Assembly (NCBI GenBank): GCA_905182155.1
Contig: CAJJAX010000029.1
Span: 1-61,911 of the forward strand
DNA: 61,911 nucleotides
Direction of reading: 5' to 3'
From: an uncultured Pseudomonadales bacterium
GTDB taxonomy: Bacteria > Pseudomonadota > Gammaproteobacteria > Pseudomonadales > Azotimanducaceae
Shown here: positions 1 through 8,576 of the stretch, piece by piece
Numbering within the stretch: the stretch's first letter is position 1
How the letters are laid out: every line of letters starts with the position of its first letter
Position numbers and translations under genes: made by a program
The notes under the pieces: model-generated
The model's database searches: none
Told to the model about the DNA's origin: nothing
The model's input: the letters and a program-made list of their open reading frames with translations, nothing else

Positions 1-115
1 AGGTTGAATGCACGGGTTGAGGATCTGGCCTGCAACGTAAGCTTGATACCTAGAAATACTGCGCTTCAGCGCGAGCGGTTGACTACGAAGGCGACGCTTC
101 AATCAGGGCAGGGCA

Positions 116-682
116 ATGGTTATGAAACGCAAGGCTGAACTGAACGCTTTGCGTTCGTATAGACAATCTGTTGTTGTGTTGTGCTTATCGGGTTTGACCC
201 TACTTTTCACAACGCTCAGCCTACGGGCCGAGCCGGTTTCTCAAGATGATCAAGTGCTGCTTGCCGCCCGGCAAGTTGTGATGGCAACAGCCTTTCCGAC
301 GCTCATTACGGTTGATGCAATCGGGCAGCCCAAAGCCCGGACCGTCGATGCCTTTGCCCCGGATGCTGACTGGGTGGTGTGGGTTGCCACAAGGCCCAAT
401 ACGAGGAAAGTCGCAGAAATCAGAAAGACGCCCCGGGTGACCCTGCATTATTTTAGCGAGACGCTAAAAAGTTATGTGTCTTTGATGGGCGAGGCGACGC
501 TGGTGTCTGATTTGGCGACGAAAAGGGCCCTGCGACGGGACAAAGACTCTGCGAAGCTCTACCCCAACTTTCCGGATGATTACCAGCTCATTCGAATTCA
601 ACCCACCCACCTGGAGGGCATCCTACCGGGCTTTCGGGGTGATCCTAGCACTTGGGCGCCGGTAGGAATTGACTTTCCCTAG
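116..682 (+). CDS. Secreted pyridoxamine-5'-phosphate-oxidase-like (PNPOx) family protein
   Basis: 188 residues. The N-terminus has basic residues followed by a hydrophobic stretch (about residues 18-36) ending near 'LRAEP', which reads as a signal peptide or anchor. The remainder resembles the split-barrel PNPOx fold: a 'TLITVDAIGQPKARTVDAF' strand pair, a 'VWVATRPNTRKVAEI' strand-helix, and a 'VSLMGEATLVSD' strand. Members bind FMN, F420 or haem; which one applies here cannot be told. It may start at the second ATG (122). Export of a PNPOx domain is somewhat unusual. It faces a convergent PQQ-dehydrogenase-like gene that is also secreted. Confidence 0.72.
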   Translation: MVMKRKAELNALRSYRQSVVVLCLSGLTLLFTTLSLRAEPVSQDDQVLLAARQVVMATAFPTLITVDAIGQPKARTVDAFAPDADWVVWVATRPNTRKVAEIRKTPRVTLHYFSETLKSYVSLMGEATLVSDLATKRALRRDKDSAKLYPNFPDDYQLIRIQPTHLEGILPGFRGDPSTWAPVGIDFP

Positions 683-702
683 GCTGAGTTCTTCCCTAAG
701 AA

Positions 703-1821
703 TTATGATGGCTCGGTCAATGGCTCGGTCAATGGCGCGACGGTTTTTGGACGAATCTCAATCACTGACCCGGGGTCACTGTCGGTCAGTAGGTAAATCG
801 CGCCGTCCGGCCCTTCGTGTATGCCTCTGATGCGGGCACCAAGCTCGCCAAACAAGGACTCCGAGGTGGTTACACTGTTGTCGTCCAGCGTAAGGCGCTT
901 CACATCTTGATCAACAAGGGCGCTCACCATAAAGCTGCCTTGCCAATCTTCAAATAATGCGCCTTGGTAAATCAGCAAGTGCGAGGGGGCGATACTGGGC
1001 AGCCAATAGGTCACCGGGGGCGTAATGCCCTCAGCCGACGTCAGGGGCGTGATGCGCGCGCCGGAATAATTGATCCCAAAAGACGTCGCCGGCCAGCCGT
1101 AGTTGTTGCCAGGGCGAATGTGGTTGAGTTCATCGCCGCCTTGGGGGCCGTGTTCGTGGGCCCAGATTTGGCCAGAGCTGGATACGGCAAGGCCCTGTGG
1201 GTTTCGATGGCCATAGCTATAGACATAAGGATCGCCCTCTTTGCCATCGGCAAAGGGGTTGTTCTCAGGCGCGGAACCATCGGTTTTTAGTCTTAGAATT
1301 TTACCCAATTGGCTGAAGGGATCTTGGGCTGCTTCTCGGTACTCGAAGCCGTCGCCGGTGGTCAGCAGCAGGGTCGCATCCGCAAGGAAAGCTAATTTCC
1401 CGCCATAGTGGGCGGGGGTGTCCTTGTTGGGCGTGCCCCGGAAGATTTTGGTGACGGCCGTCAGCCCAGTCTGTCCTAACACGGCTTGATAAATGGCAGT
1501 GGCATTGGCCTCAGCGGGGCCCTCCGCGAGGGCAAGATACAATCGTCGGTTGTTGGTGAAATCAGGATCAAGAATCAGATCGAAGTAACCGCCCTGACTT
1601 TCAACATAGGTTTCGGGTGTGCCGCTTAAGGTCAGTTGTTCTGAGGTTGAAAGCCGAATTTGTTCTAGGGTGCCTGACCGGGTGGCAACGATGAAGGTAT
1701 CGTCATCGATGAACGTCATGGACCAAGGAAAGGCCAATCCTTCTGCCACAACTCGGCTGACGTATTCTGCGTGAATCGGAGCTGAGAGCAGCGCAAGCAG
1801 GGTGAAAATAATGCGATTCAT
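703..1821 (-). CDS. PQQ-dependent sugar dehydrogenase family protein (soluble aldose dehydrogenase type)
   Basis: 372 residues with a short signal peptide ending near 'PIHAEYVS', so periplasmic. The family is a six-bladed beta-propeller (GSDH/YliI/Hhip) that oxidises aldoses with PQQ. Visible hallmarks are 'AFPWSMTFIDD' near the start, 'HYGGKLAFL', 'YSYGHRNPQGLAV', 'HEHGPQGGDELNHI', 'NYGWPATSFG' and a C-terminal 'GARIRGIHEGPDGAIYLLTD'. The length is normal. An AAGGGG ribosome-binding site precedes the ATG at a good distance. No PQQ biosynthesis genes are in the window. The C-terminal 'PLTEPLTEP' is a short duplicated tail. Confidence 0.88.
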   Translation of the reverse strand: MNRIIFTLLALLSAPIHAEYVSRVVAEGLAFPWSMTFIDDDTFIVATRSGTLEQIRLSTSEQLTLSGTPETYVESQGGYFDLILDPDFTNNRRLYLALAEGPAEANATAIYQAVLGQTGLTAVTKIFRGTPNKDTPAHYGGKLAFLADATLLLTTGDGFEYREAAQDPFSQLGKILRLKTDGSAPENNPFADGKEGDPYVYSYGHRNPQGLAVSSSGQIWAHEHGPQGGDELNHIRPGNNYGWPATSFGINYSGARITPLTSAEGITPPVTYWLPSIAPSHLLIYQGALFEDWQGSFMVSALVDQDVKRLTLDDNSVTTSESLFGELGARIRGIHEGPDGAIYLLTDSDPGSVIEIRPKTVAPLTEPLTEPS

Positions 1822-1984
1822 AACGCCCCTTAGGAAATTGGATTAGATGATATTGGGCAGTATACCAGCTAAGCCGGTACGGGGGATCTTCCTGCGTTCA
1901 ATGGGTTATGCTTGCAGCGGGCAACAAATCGCCGACATTGCGTTACACTAAGCGCTCAAGAAATAAAGTGAAGGATAGGGGTTT

Positions 1985-2437
1985 ATGCGAATTATTCTGG
2001 GTTATGGGGCTGCAGTGCTGGCCGCTTATCTGATCGGTTGTATCGTGATCTCCCAAGGGAATATCGCGGAGATTGTGGGTATGGGCTTTGACATCACGGT
2101 CGGTCAACGACTGGAGACGGCCTTGCATGATATTCTAAATATGACCGCGATCTATTTACCGGTTATTTGTGTGGCGTATCTAATTGCCTTGCCGGTGACC
2201 GCCTTGGTGATCCGGCGGTATCCAAACCTTCGGCGCTTGGGATTTGTGCTGGGGGGCTTTGTGGCCTTGCTGGCCATTCATCTTATCTTGAAGCAAGTGT
2301 TCGGCATCTCCGGGATCGCGCCAACCCGAACGATTATGGGGCTCATGCTCCAAGGCCTCGCAGGCGCCCTGGGTGGGTATTGCTACTATCTGTTAACGAC
2401 CCCAAAAAGGGCTGACGGCCTAGATCAGCCGGCATAA
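1985..2437 (+). CDS. Small four-helix membrane protein of unknown function
   Basis: 150 residues with four hydrophobic segments at roughly residues 4-24, 50-75, 85-103 and 112-136, and a short polar tail, so an inner-membrane protein. I do not recognise the family. The start ATG is preceded by a purine-rich GAAGGATAGGGG site at good spacing, and codon use matches the neighbours, which supports a real gene. It is convergent with the ClpP-like gene, with only about 18 bases between the two stop codons. Confidence 0.7.
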   Translation: MRIILGYGAAVLAAYLIGCIVISQGNIAEIVGMGFDITVGQRLETALHDILNMTAIYLPVICVAYLIALPVTALVIRRYPNLRRLGFVLGGFVALLAIHLILKQVFGISGIAPTRTIMGLMLQGLAGALGGYCYYLLTTPKRADGLDQPA

Positions 2438-2455
2438 TCGTTTGCGCTTTGGGCC

Positions 2456-3034
2456 CTAGCCGAGTTCGGTGATCGAGTGGATTACGCGGTTGACGATGCC
2501 GTATTCAATGGCCTCATCAACACTCATCCAGTAGTCCCGGTCGGTATCTTTTTCAACCTGTTCAAGGGCCCGACCGGTTTCGTCCGAGATGATCTTATTG
2601 ATCCGCTCTTTGGTCTTCAGGATCTCTTCCATCTGAATTTTGATGTCGGTTGCGTTGCCCCTTGAGCCCCCAGAAGGCTGGTGCACCAGATACCGGGTGT
2701 TGGGCAATGAAAACCGGTTTTCTTTCTTGGCCGCAAGATAAATATTGGTCGCCGCACTGGCAACCCAGCCGGTTCCCACGACGCGAACGATGGGCTTCAC
2801 AAACTTGATCATGTCGTAGATGACATCGCCTGATTCTACATGGCCGCCGGGAGAGCTGATGTACAAGGTAATGGGGTCATCGCTTTCTGCGGACAAGGCC
2901 AGTAATTGCTGACTGACCGTGCGCGCGAGTTTTTCATCGACCGAACCAAATACCGAGATTGATCGAGATTTGAACAACTTCTCCTCGATGATGCCGCCGG
3001 ATCCTGTCTTTTGATTGTCTTTGTCTTCTGCCAT
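2456..3034 (-). CDS. ClpP-type serine protease subunit (divergent paralogue)
   Basis: 192 residues from the ATG at 3034, which has an AGAGA site upstream; a start further out would only add an atypical hydrophobic leader. The fold follows ClpP: 'RSISVFGSVDEKLA', 'ITLYISSPGGHVESGDVIYD', a nucleophile Ser in 'GWVASAATN' (canonical ClpP has QAASMG), His in 'YLVHQPSGG' and Asp in 'KDTDRDYWMS'. The triad therefore looks intact. The altered nucleophile loop and the absence of clpX and tig nearby suggest a second ClpP rather than the housekeeping enzyme. It would act as a tetradecamer in the cytoplasm. Its unfoldase partner is not evident. Confidence 0.85.
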   Translation of the reverse strand: MAEDKDNQKTGSGGIIEEKLFKSRSISVFGSVDEKLARTVSQQLLALSAESDDPITLYISSPGGHVESGDVIYDMIKFVKPIVRVVGTGWVASAATNIYLAAKKENRFSLPNTRYLVHQPSGGSRGNATDIKIQMEEILKTKERINKIISDETGRALEQVEKDTDRDYWMSVDEAIEYGIVNRVIHSITELG

Positions 3035-3272
3035 AACCAGTCTCTCGTCGTTGAAAAAAGCATGTTTGAAAAAGAGGGCTAGCATACCAGCGCGCTGGCG
3101 TTGTCGCTATGATTCCAAGCGAAAAAATTATAGAGGGCTCAGCTAATGCGCCGTGAATCTGCAAAAAAGCCGCTTTAAAGTCATGCTTCGGTGTAAAAGC
3201 TTCACGCTCAACAGGGGTACGATGCTCGTGATAGGATGCTTACCAAATGGTTGTTAGTACGGAGATTAAGGC

Positions 3273-4294
3273 ATGAAGGATCTTAAATTAGGGATGCAAA
3301 TGGGGTATTGGGGCGCTGGACCGGACCCCGCGCATGGTCTCGGTGGCCCAAGAAGCCGAGCGCCTGGGCTATGACGCCATCTTCACGGCCGAAGCCTGGG
3401 GCTCGGACGTCTTTACGCCGTTGGCTTGGATTGGGGCGCACACCGATCGTATCCGGCTGGGTACGGCTGTCGCGCAGTTGTCGGCGCGGACGCCAACCGC
3501 CACGGCCATGGCAGCCTTGACCTTGGATCATCTCTCCAAAGGTCGCATGATCTTGGGACTGGGGGTGTCGGGCCCGCAGGTGGTTGAGGGTTGGTATGGC
3601 CAGCCGTTTGCAAAACCCCTGTCTCGAACCCGGGAGTATGTGGATATTATCCGACAGGTGCTGCGTCGTGAGGCGCCGGTTTCTAGTGCTGGGGCCCATT
3701 ACCCGTTGCCGTACACCGGTGAGGGTGCCTGGGGTTTGGGCAAGCCGCTGAAGCCGATCACCCATCCGCTGCGGGCAGATCTTCCGATCTTTCTGGGCGC
3801 TGAAGGCCCGAAAAATGTCACCCTGGCCGCCGAGATTGCCGATGGTTGGTTGCCGTTGTACTACTCACCTTATCGACAAGCGGTTTATGCCGATCAGATC
3901 GAGCATCGCCCCCCGCACTTTGAAATCATGCAGGGTTTGGCGGTTAATATTTGTGACGATGTGGAGCAGGGCTTGATCCCGGTGAAGCATGGGCTGGCGC
4001 TTTACATTGGCGGCATGGGCGCGAAGAGTCGTAATTTCCATACCGAACTCATGGGTCGTATGGGATTCGAGGCGGAAGCCAAGCAGATTCAGGATTTATT
4101 TTTGGCCGGTAAAAAAGATGAGGCCTTTCAAGCGGTGCCGTCAAGCTTCGCCGATGAGATCTCCTTGGTTGGACCGATTGAGCGGATCCGTGACCGGCTG
4201 GATGCTTGGCGCGACTCCCCCGGTCACGTCGCTTTTGGTCAATACGAAAAATGTGGATCAAATGCGAACGATCGCGGAATTAGTGCTCGGCTAA
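3273..4294 (+). CDS. LLM-class (luciferase-like) flavin oxidoreductase, two frameshifts
   Basis: Reads as one gene of about 340 residues once two extra cytosines are removed, one in the C-run at 3326-3329 and one at 4217-4221. The N-terminus 'MKDLKLGMQMGYWGAGPDP' lies in one frame, the body 'MVSVAQEAERLGYDAIFTAEAWGSD' in a second, and the natural end 'TSLLVNTKNVDQMRTIAEL' in a third. The family is TIM-barrel oxidoreductases using F420 or FMN; 'LGLGVSGPQVVEGWYG' is typical. No F420 biosynthesis gene is visible, so the cofactor is unknown. It is a close paralogue of the gene at 10791-11834. Both breaks lie in homopolymers, so sequencing error is likelier than true inactivation. Confidence 0.85.
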
Positions 4295-4359
4295 GTCGGT
4301 TTTTTCCAGCATTTTGAGTTCGCAGGGCTTCGACGCGGTGAACCGGGTGGCTCATTGTT

Positions 4360-5040
4360 CTAGGTTGAACGCGTATGCTCGAATAGCCGAACCTGGTTGC
4401 ACTCTGGATGTTCTTCCAGGTCCGGCCAGGTCGTCGCAGTCTGAGTCTGCAGCAACCGATAATGGGGATGGTTGAAATTTTTGATACGGGAATCAGCGAT
4501 TAAAACGTCTGTCGCCAGCGTCGGCAGCGCTTCCAGAAAATGCAAGTTGTCGCGATCATAGAGCACATCCGCGGCGATGATCAGATCAATCGGCGTTTCA
4601 ATCGAACCCAGATCAGACGCCAAGGTGAGCTGCACGCCGTTGATTGCCGCATTCACCGCGCAGGCGGCAAGCGCCGCTGGGTCGAGATCAACCGCTAAGA
4701 CCTCGCTTGCGCCAGCGAGCCTTGCTGCGATGCCAACAACCCCTGATCCCGCGCCAAAATCAACCACCGATTTACCCGCCACCCGCTCAGGGTGGGCCAG
4801 CAAGTACTGCGCCAGTACCTGGCCGCTCGCCCAACAAAAGCACCAGTAAGCAGGTGCCGCAATTACTTGTCGCATCTCAGCGTCCGGTAAGGGGCTCTGG
4901 GGCAGTTCGGCTTGCAGTAAGGCTAACTGGATGCTTGGGCACAAGGGGATGCGCGCGACCTCAAGGGCGCAACTGGGTAGGGTTTGGTGCAGAATCGACT
5001 CAAGATGGTGAAAGGCGGCGGTGGCAGAAATTTCATTCAT
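4360..5040 (-). CDS. Class I SAM methyltransferase, ETF-beta lysine methyltransferase-like (METTL20 group)
   Basis: 227 residues from the ATG at 5038-5040. Frame upstream of this stays open but would add about 50 residues without family resemblance. Motif I 'VVDFGAGSGVVGIAA', the acidic post-I 'VLAVDLDPAALAA' and motif 'LIIAADVLYDR' define a Rossmann SAM methyltransferase. 'YWCFCWASGQVLAQYLLAHP' before motif I is characteristic of the METTL20/Methyltransf_16 group, some members of which trimethylate lysines of electron transfer flavoprotein beta. It is divergent from the adjacent acyl-CoA dehydrogenase, whose electrons go to ETF, which fits such a role. The substrate assignment is inference. 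Confidence 0.78.
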   Translation of the reverse strand: MNEISATAAFHHLESILHQTLPSCALEVARIPLCPSIQLALLQAELPQSPLPDAEMRQVIAAPAYWCFCWASGQVLAQYLLAHPERVAGKSVVDFGAGSGVVGIAARLAGASEVLAVDLDPAALAACAVNAAINGVQLTLASDLGSIETPIDLIIAADVLYDRDNLHFLEALPTLATDVLIADSRIKNFNHPHYRLLQTQTATTWPDLEEHPECNQVRLFEHTRST

Positions 5041-5207
5041 AAACGTGCTGGCTGGTTGATCGCTTGGGTGTAAATGGGTGACACTCGAGGTTGGGCTGAT
5101 GGTTGTGGGTGCCAGTATACGACGATCTGTCAGACCAATGCGTTCAATTTTCTGGGGTTCTAATCCCAGTGGCGGTACCCAAACCAACCTCAAAAGGAGT
5201 GACCCCC

Positions 5208-6438
5208 ATGCCCATTGATTTTAGCTTTAGCCAAGAAGTCGAAGACGCGCGTTTGATGATGCGAGCATTTCTGCACGAAACGGTGAAGCCAGCTTTTGCT
5301 GCGCTGCAGGCGGATAAAGATGCCGAGCGCGCCGATTGGTCGGCGCTGGTCAAGTCCTTGCGGCAAACAGCCAAAGCTGAGGGCTTCTGGCTACCCCACA
5401 TGCCCCAGGATGTGGGCGGGATGGGACTGGGGTGTGACGGCATTGGCTGCGGTCTCGGCGGAAGCGGCAAAGATTCCGATGGGGCCTTACATTATTAATG
5501 CGCAGGCGCCGGATGAAGGCAATATGCACACGCTCTATCATTTCGCGACTGATTATCAGCGCGAGCACTTTTTACAGCCCTTGCTAGACGGCACTGCGCG
5601 TTCTTGTTTTTCGATGACGGAACCGGACGTTGCAGGCTCTGACCCGACGCTCATTCAAACCAGTGCGGTTGAGGAAGGCGATGAGTGGGTGATTAATGGC
5701 CACAAATGGTTTACCTCGGGTGCGGAGGGCGCAGATTTTGCCATCGTCATCGCTCGAACGGATCCCGATGCGGAAATCCCCCAAGCGCGTAATTCAGCCT
5801 TTATTGTCCCAACCAACACCCCAGGGTTCGAAATTATTCGGGATGTGGAAACCATGGGCGGACGGCACAATCATCCAGAGATTAAATACACCAATGTGCG
5901 GGTGCCCAAAACCCATCTTTTGGGTGAGCGCGGCGGTGGTCATAAATTAGGCCAGGTTCGCTTGGGACCTGCGCGTCTCGCGCATTGCATGCGCTGGTTG
6001 GGCCAAATTGAAATGGCATTAGAGATGTTGGTAGACCGCGCGCAAAAGCGCTTTTCCCATGGCAGTTATTTATCCGAGAAACAGAGTATTCAATGGATGA
6101 TGTCGGATTCCGCAATGGAGTTGTATGCCTCAAAACTCATGGTGCTGCATGCGGCCTACAAAATAGAGCAAGGCCTTGAGTTTAAGCAAGAGGTCTCGAT
6201 GGCCAAGCATCATGTGGCCAATACCCTTTGGCGGGTGATTGATCGCGCCATGCAGGTCCATGGCGCGCTGGGTTATTCGACCGACACGCCGCTCGCGGGC
6301 ATGATGCAACAGGCGCGCTGGGCGCGACTGGCCGATGGCGCCGATGAAGTGCATCAAATGCGCATTGCGGAACTGTTGATGCGGGCCTACAACGAAGATG
6401 GCAGCATTAATCAAGCCGTGGGTGGACTGCCGCTATGA
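5208..6438 (+). CDS. Acyl-CoA dehydrogenase (ACAD10/11-like), one frameshift
   Basis: Start ATG at 5208 has an AAAGGAG site 8 bases upstream. The first 77 codons ('MPIDFSFSQEVEDARLMMRA') run into an extra G in the run at 5429-5432. Removing it restores 'GMGLGVTALAAVSAEAAK' and a full protein of about 410 residues. Flavin-site motifs 'CFSMTEPDVAGSDPT' and 'EWVINGHKWFTSGA', and C-terminal 'MQVHGALGYSTDTPLA', mark a FAD acyl-CoA dehydrogenase feeding ETF. Its stop overlaps the start of the M28 peptidase gene, so translation is probably coupled. An APH-type kinase homologous to the N-terminal half of ACAD10/11 is at 26512-27576. Confidence 0.9.
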
Positions 6439-7799
6439 GGACGGCTTGGGTCAAAAATGCCTTGTCGGGCTTGTTGGCCTCGTTACTCACTTGGGCATCA
6501 TTGGTGCAATCATCGACCCTTGAGACCGAATTGCTGGCTTTAAAAGAGGCCGTTCAGGCGAGCCGGATTGAGCAAGATATCACGACCTTGGCCGGCTTTG
6601 GCACGCGCCATACGTTGAGTGATACCGAGTCAAACGAGCGTGGTATTGGCGCAGCTAGACGATGGATCGAAGCAGAATTTCGGCGCATTTCGCTGGCCTG
6701 CGGTGGTTGTCTTGAGATTCAAGTGAAGGGCGCCGCCATTTCTGGGGAACCGAGAATCCCAGAGGCGACGGACGTGGTGAACGTGATCGCGATCTTACGT
6801 GGTGAGACCGATCCCAATCGTTATGTGCTGATGAGCGGGGATATCGATTCCAGAGTGAGCGACCCGATGGATGCCACATCAGATTCTCCTGGCGCCAATG
6901 ATAACGCCTCCGGAATGGCGGGCGTGTTAGAGGCGGCCCGGGTGTTAAGTCAACGGCGTTTTGCAGCAAGCATTGTGCTGGCAGGGCTATCGGGCGAAGA
7001 GCAGGGCCTCTTTGGGGGTAAGATTCTAGCAGAGCAGGCCAAAGCCGAAGGCTGGTATATCGAAGCGGTGCTCAACAACGACATGATTGGCAATATCACG
7101 GGCATTAATGGGGTTGTGGACAACACGAGTGTGCGCGTCTTTTCTGAAGGCACGCGCGCGATCGAAACCGAAGCAGAGCGGCGCTTACGGCGATTTACCG
7201 GCGGTGAGGTGGATAGCCCCTCGCGTAATGTGGCCCGCTATATTGATAATCTTGCGGATCGTTATTTCGATAATCTCGACGTAATGATGATTTACCGTCT
7301 GGATCGATTTGGTCGCGGCGGACATCACCGGCCGTTTAACGAAGTTGGTTTTCCGGGGGTTCGGATTATGGAAACCAATGAACACTATGACCGACAGCAT
7401 CAGGATCTGCGTCAGGAAAATGACCGACTGTTTGGTGATGTCCTCAGTGGCGTCGACTTCGACTATGCGGCAAGCGTCACAGCCCTAAATGTGGTCAGCC
7501 TTGCCGCCTTAGCGGGCGCGCCGGCACCCCCGGAGGGGGTTTCAATCGAAGGTCAGGTCTCAGCGGACACCACGTTGCGCTGGCAACGGGTGCCCGGCGC
7601 GGTGGGTTACCGGGTTCACTGGCGGTTGACCACCTCGCCCCAATGGACGCATTCTCGCTGGGCTGCAGATGTTGACGCGTACACGCTTAAAAATGTTGTG
7701 ATCGATAATTATTATTTTGGGGTCTCGAGTGTCGGCGCCGATGGCGGACAATCACCGGTGGTGTTTCCGGGGCCTATTGGTCGGTATCGTTACCCATGA
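6435..7799 (+). CDS. Secreted M28-family metallopeptidase with C-terminal Fn3-like domain
   Basis: 454 residues: a signal peptide (about 1-26), an M28 zinc aminopeptidase domain (about 45-355) and a C-terminal fibronectin-III-like domain (about 365-450, 'TTLRWQRVPGAVGYRVHW'). Metal ligands seen are D156 in 'GANDNASG', E188-E189 in 'LSGEEQG', D216 in 'NNDMIG' and a His near 297-298 in 'GGHHRPFNE'. The usual first His (G-H-x-D) is Asp here ('SGDIDSR', residue 136). It probably cleaves exported peptides in the periplasm or outside. It overlaps the genes on both sides by 4 bases (ATGA), so it sits in an operon with the acyl-CoA dehydrogenase and the nitroreductase. Confidence 0.87.
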   Translation: MRTAWVKNALSGLLASLLTWASLVQSSTLETELLALKEAVQASRIEQDITTLAGFGTRHTLSDTESNERGIGAARRWIEAEFRRISLACGGCLEIQVKGAAISGEPRIPEATDVVNVIAILRGETDPNRYVLMSGDIDSRVSDPMDATSDSPGANDNASGMAGVLEAARVLSQRRFAASIVLAGLSGEEQGLFGGKILAEQAKAEGWYIEAVLNNDMIGNITGINGVVDNTSVRVFSEGTRAIETEAERRLRRFTGGEVDSPSRNVARYIDNLADRYFDNLDVMMIYRLDRFGRGGHHRPFNEVGFPGVRIMETNEHYDRQHQDLRQENDRLFGDVLSGVDFDYAASVTALNVVSLAALAGAPAPPEGVSIEGQVSADTTLRWQRVPGAVGYRVHWRLTTSPQWTHSRWAADVDAYTLKNVVIDNYYFGVSSVGADGGQSPVVFPGPIGRYRYP

Positions 7800-8437
7800 A
7801 TATCGAGACGTTAGGGGAAGATTTGCCGCTCCTGGAAGGCATTCGCACCAATCGCGCAATCCGGCGCTTGAAGCCGGACCCGGTGCCGATTGAATTGATT
7901 CGGAAGGTTTGTGAAGCGGGCACCTTTGCGCCCAGCGGCGGCAATCGTCAGCCTTGGCAATTTGTTGCGGTAACCGATCAAGCGCGCCGAGCGCATATCG
8001 CGGCGCTCTATCGCGAGACCTTCAAGGCTTATATCGCACCCGCAATTGCCGCCGCTCGTGATCCTGATTATCCAGAAGCCAAGCGGCGTAATATGAAAGC
8101 GGCCATTTATTTAGCCGAGCACCTCCATGAGGCGCCGGTACATTTATTTGTGGCGGGTTGGACCCGGCGTGGTCAACCGCAAAGCCAGGCGCTGTTCCCG
8201 GCGATTCAGAATATCCTGCTGGCTTGTCGCGCCGTGGGGTTGGGCGCGTCGTTGACCACGGCGCACAGAGCCCATGGCGAGGCGATTGATCGATTCCTAG
8301 GATTGGATCCGGTTAAGACGCCGAGCATTGCCCTCATCCCAATCGGGTGGCCGAAGGGCCGATTCGGAACGCCGACACGGCGAAGCATTGACACCTGCTT
8401 TTTTGAGGATGCGGTGCCGGAAGGGGTTTTGTCTTAA
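7796..8437 (+). CDS. Nitroreductase-family FMN oxidoreductase
   Basis: 213 residues. The N-terminal FMN-phosphate-binding signature is 'IRTNRAIRRLKPDPVP', followed by 'CEAGTFAPSGGNRQPWQF', and the C-terminal half has 'AIQNILLACRAVGLGASLTT', all standard for the NfsA/FrmB-like nitroreductase fold. Dimeric FMN enzymes of this kind reduce nitro groups, quinones or enones with NAD(P)H; the substrate is unknown. Its ATG overlaps the peptidase stop, making it the last gene of the 5208-8437 operon. After it, 139 bases contain no gene, only a 12-base palindrome AGACCTAGGTCT at 8538-8549. Confidence 0.88.
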   Translation: MNIETLGEDLPLLEGIRTNRAIRRLKPDPVPIELIRKVCEAGTFAPSGGNRQPWQFVAVTDQARRAHIAALYRETFKAYIAPAIAAARDPDYPEAKRRNMKAAIYLAEHLHEAPVHLFVAGWTRRGQPQSQALFPAIQNILLACRAVGLGASLTTAHRAHGEAIDRFLGLDPVKTPSIALIPIGWPKGRFGTPTRRSIDTCFFEDAVPEGVLS

Positions 8438-8576
8438 CCGCATCATCTAGGCGGCCGGGCCGGGCTTGATGGTCATAACGTTTAACCGAGGGTCGGTTGT
8501 CCACAGTCGCTGCGCGCAAGGCTTGTTGAGGAGATCGAGACCTAGGTCTGTGAGACCTAAGCTGTGAGAACAAACG

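Noticed and set aside
964-1290. 108-codon open frame on the plus strand
   Set aside because: It lies wholly inside the sugar-dehydrogenase-like gene on the other strand, has no family resemblance and no ribosome-binding site.
5103-5207. Upstream extension of the acyl-CoA dehydrogenase frame and of the opposite methyltransferase frame
   Set aside because: The residues resemble neither family, and both genes have better starts (5208 with AAAGGAG; 5040).
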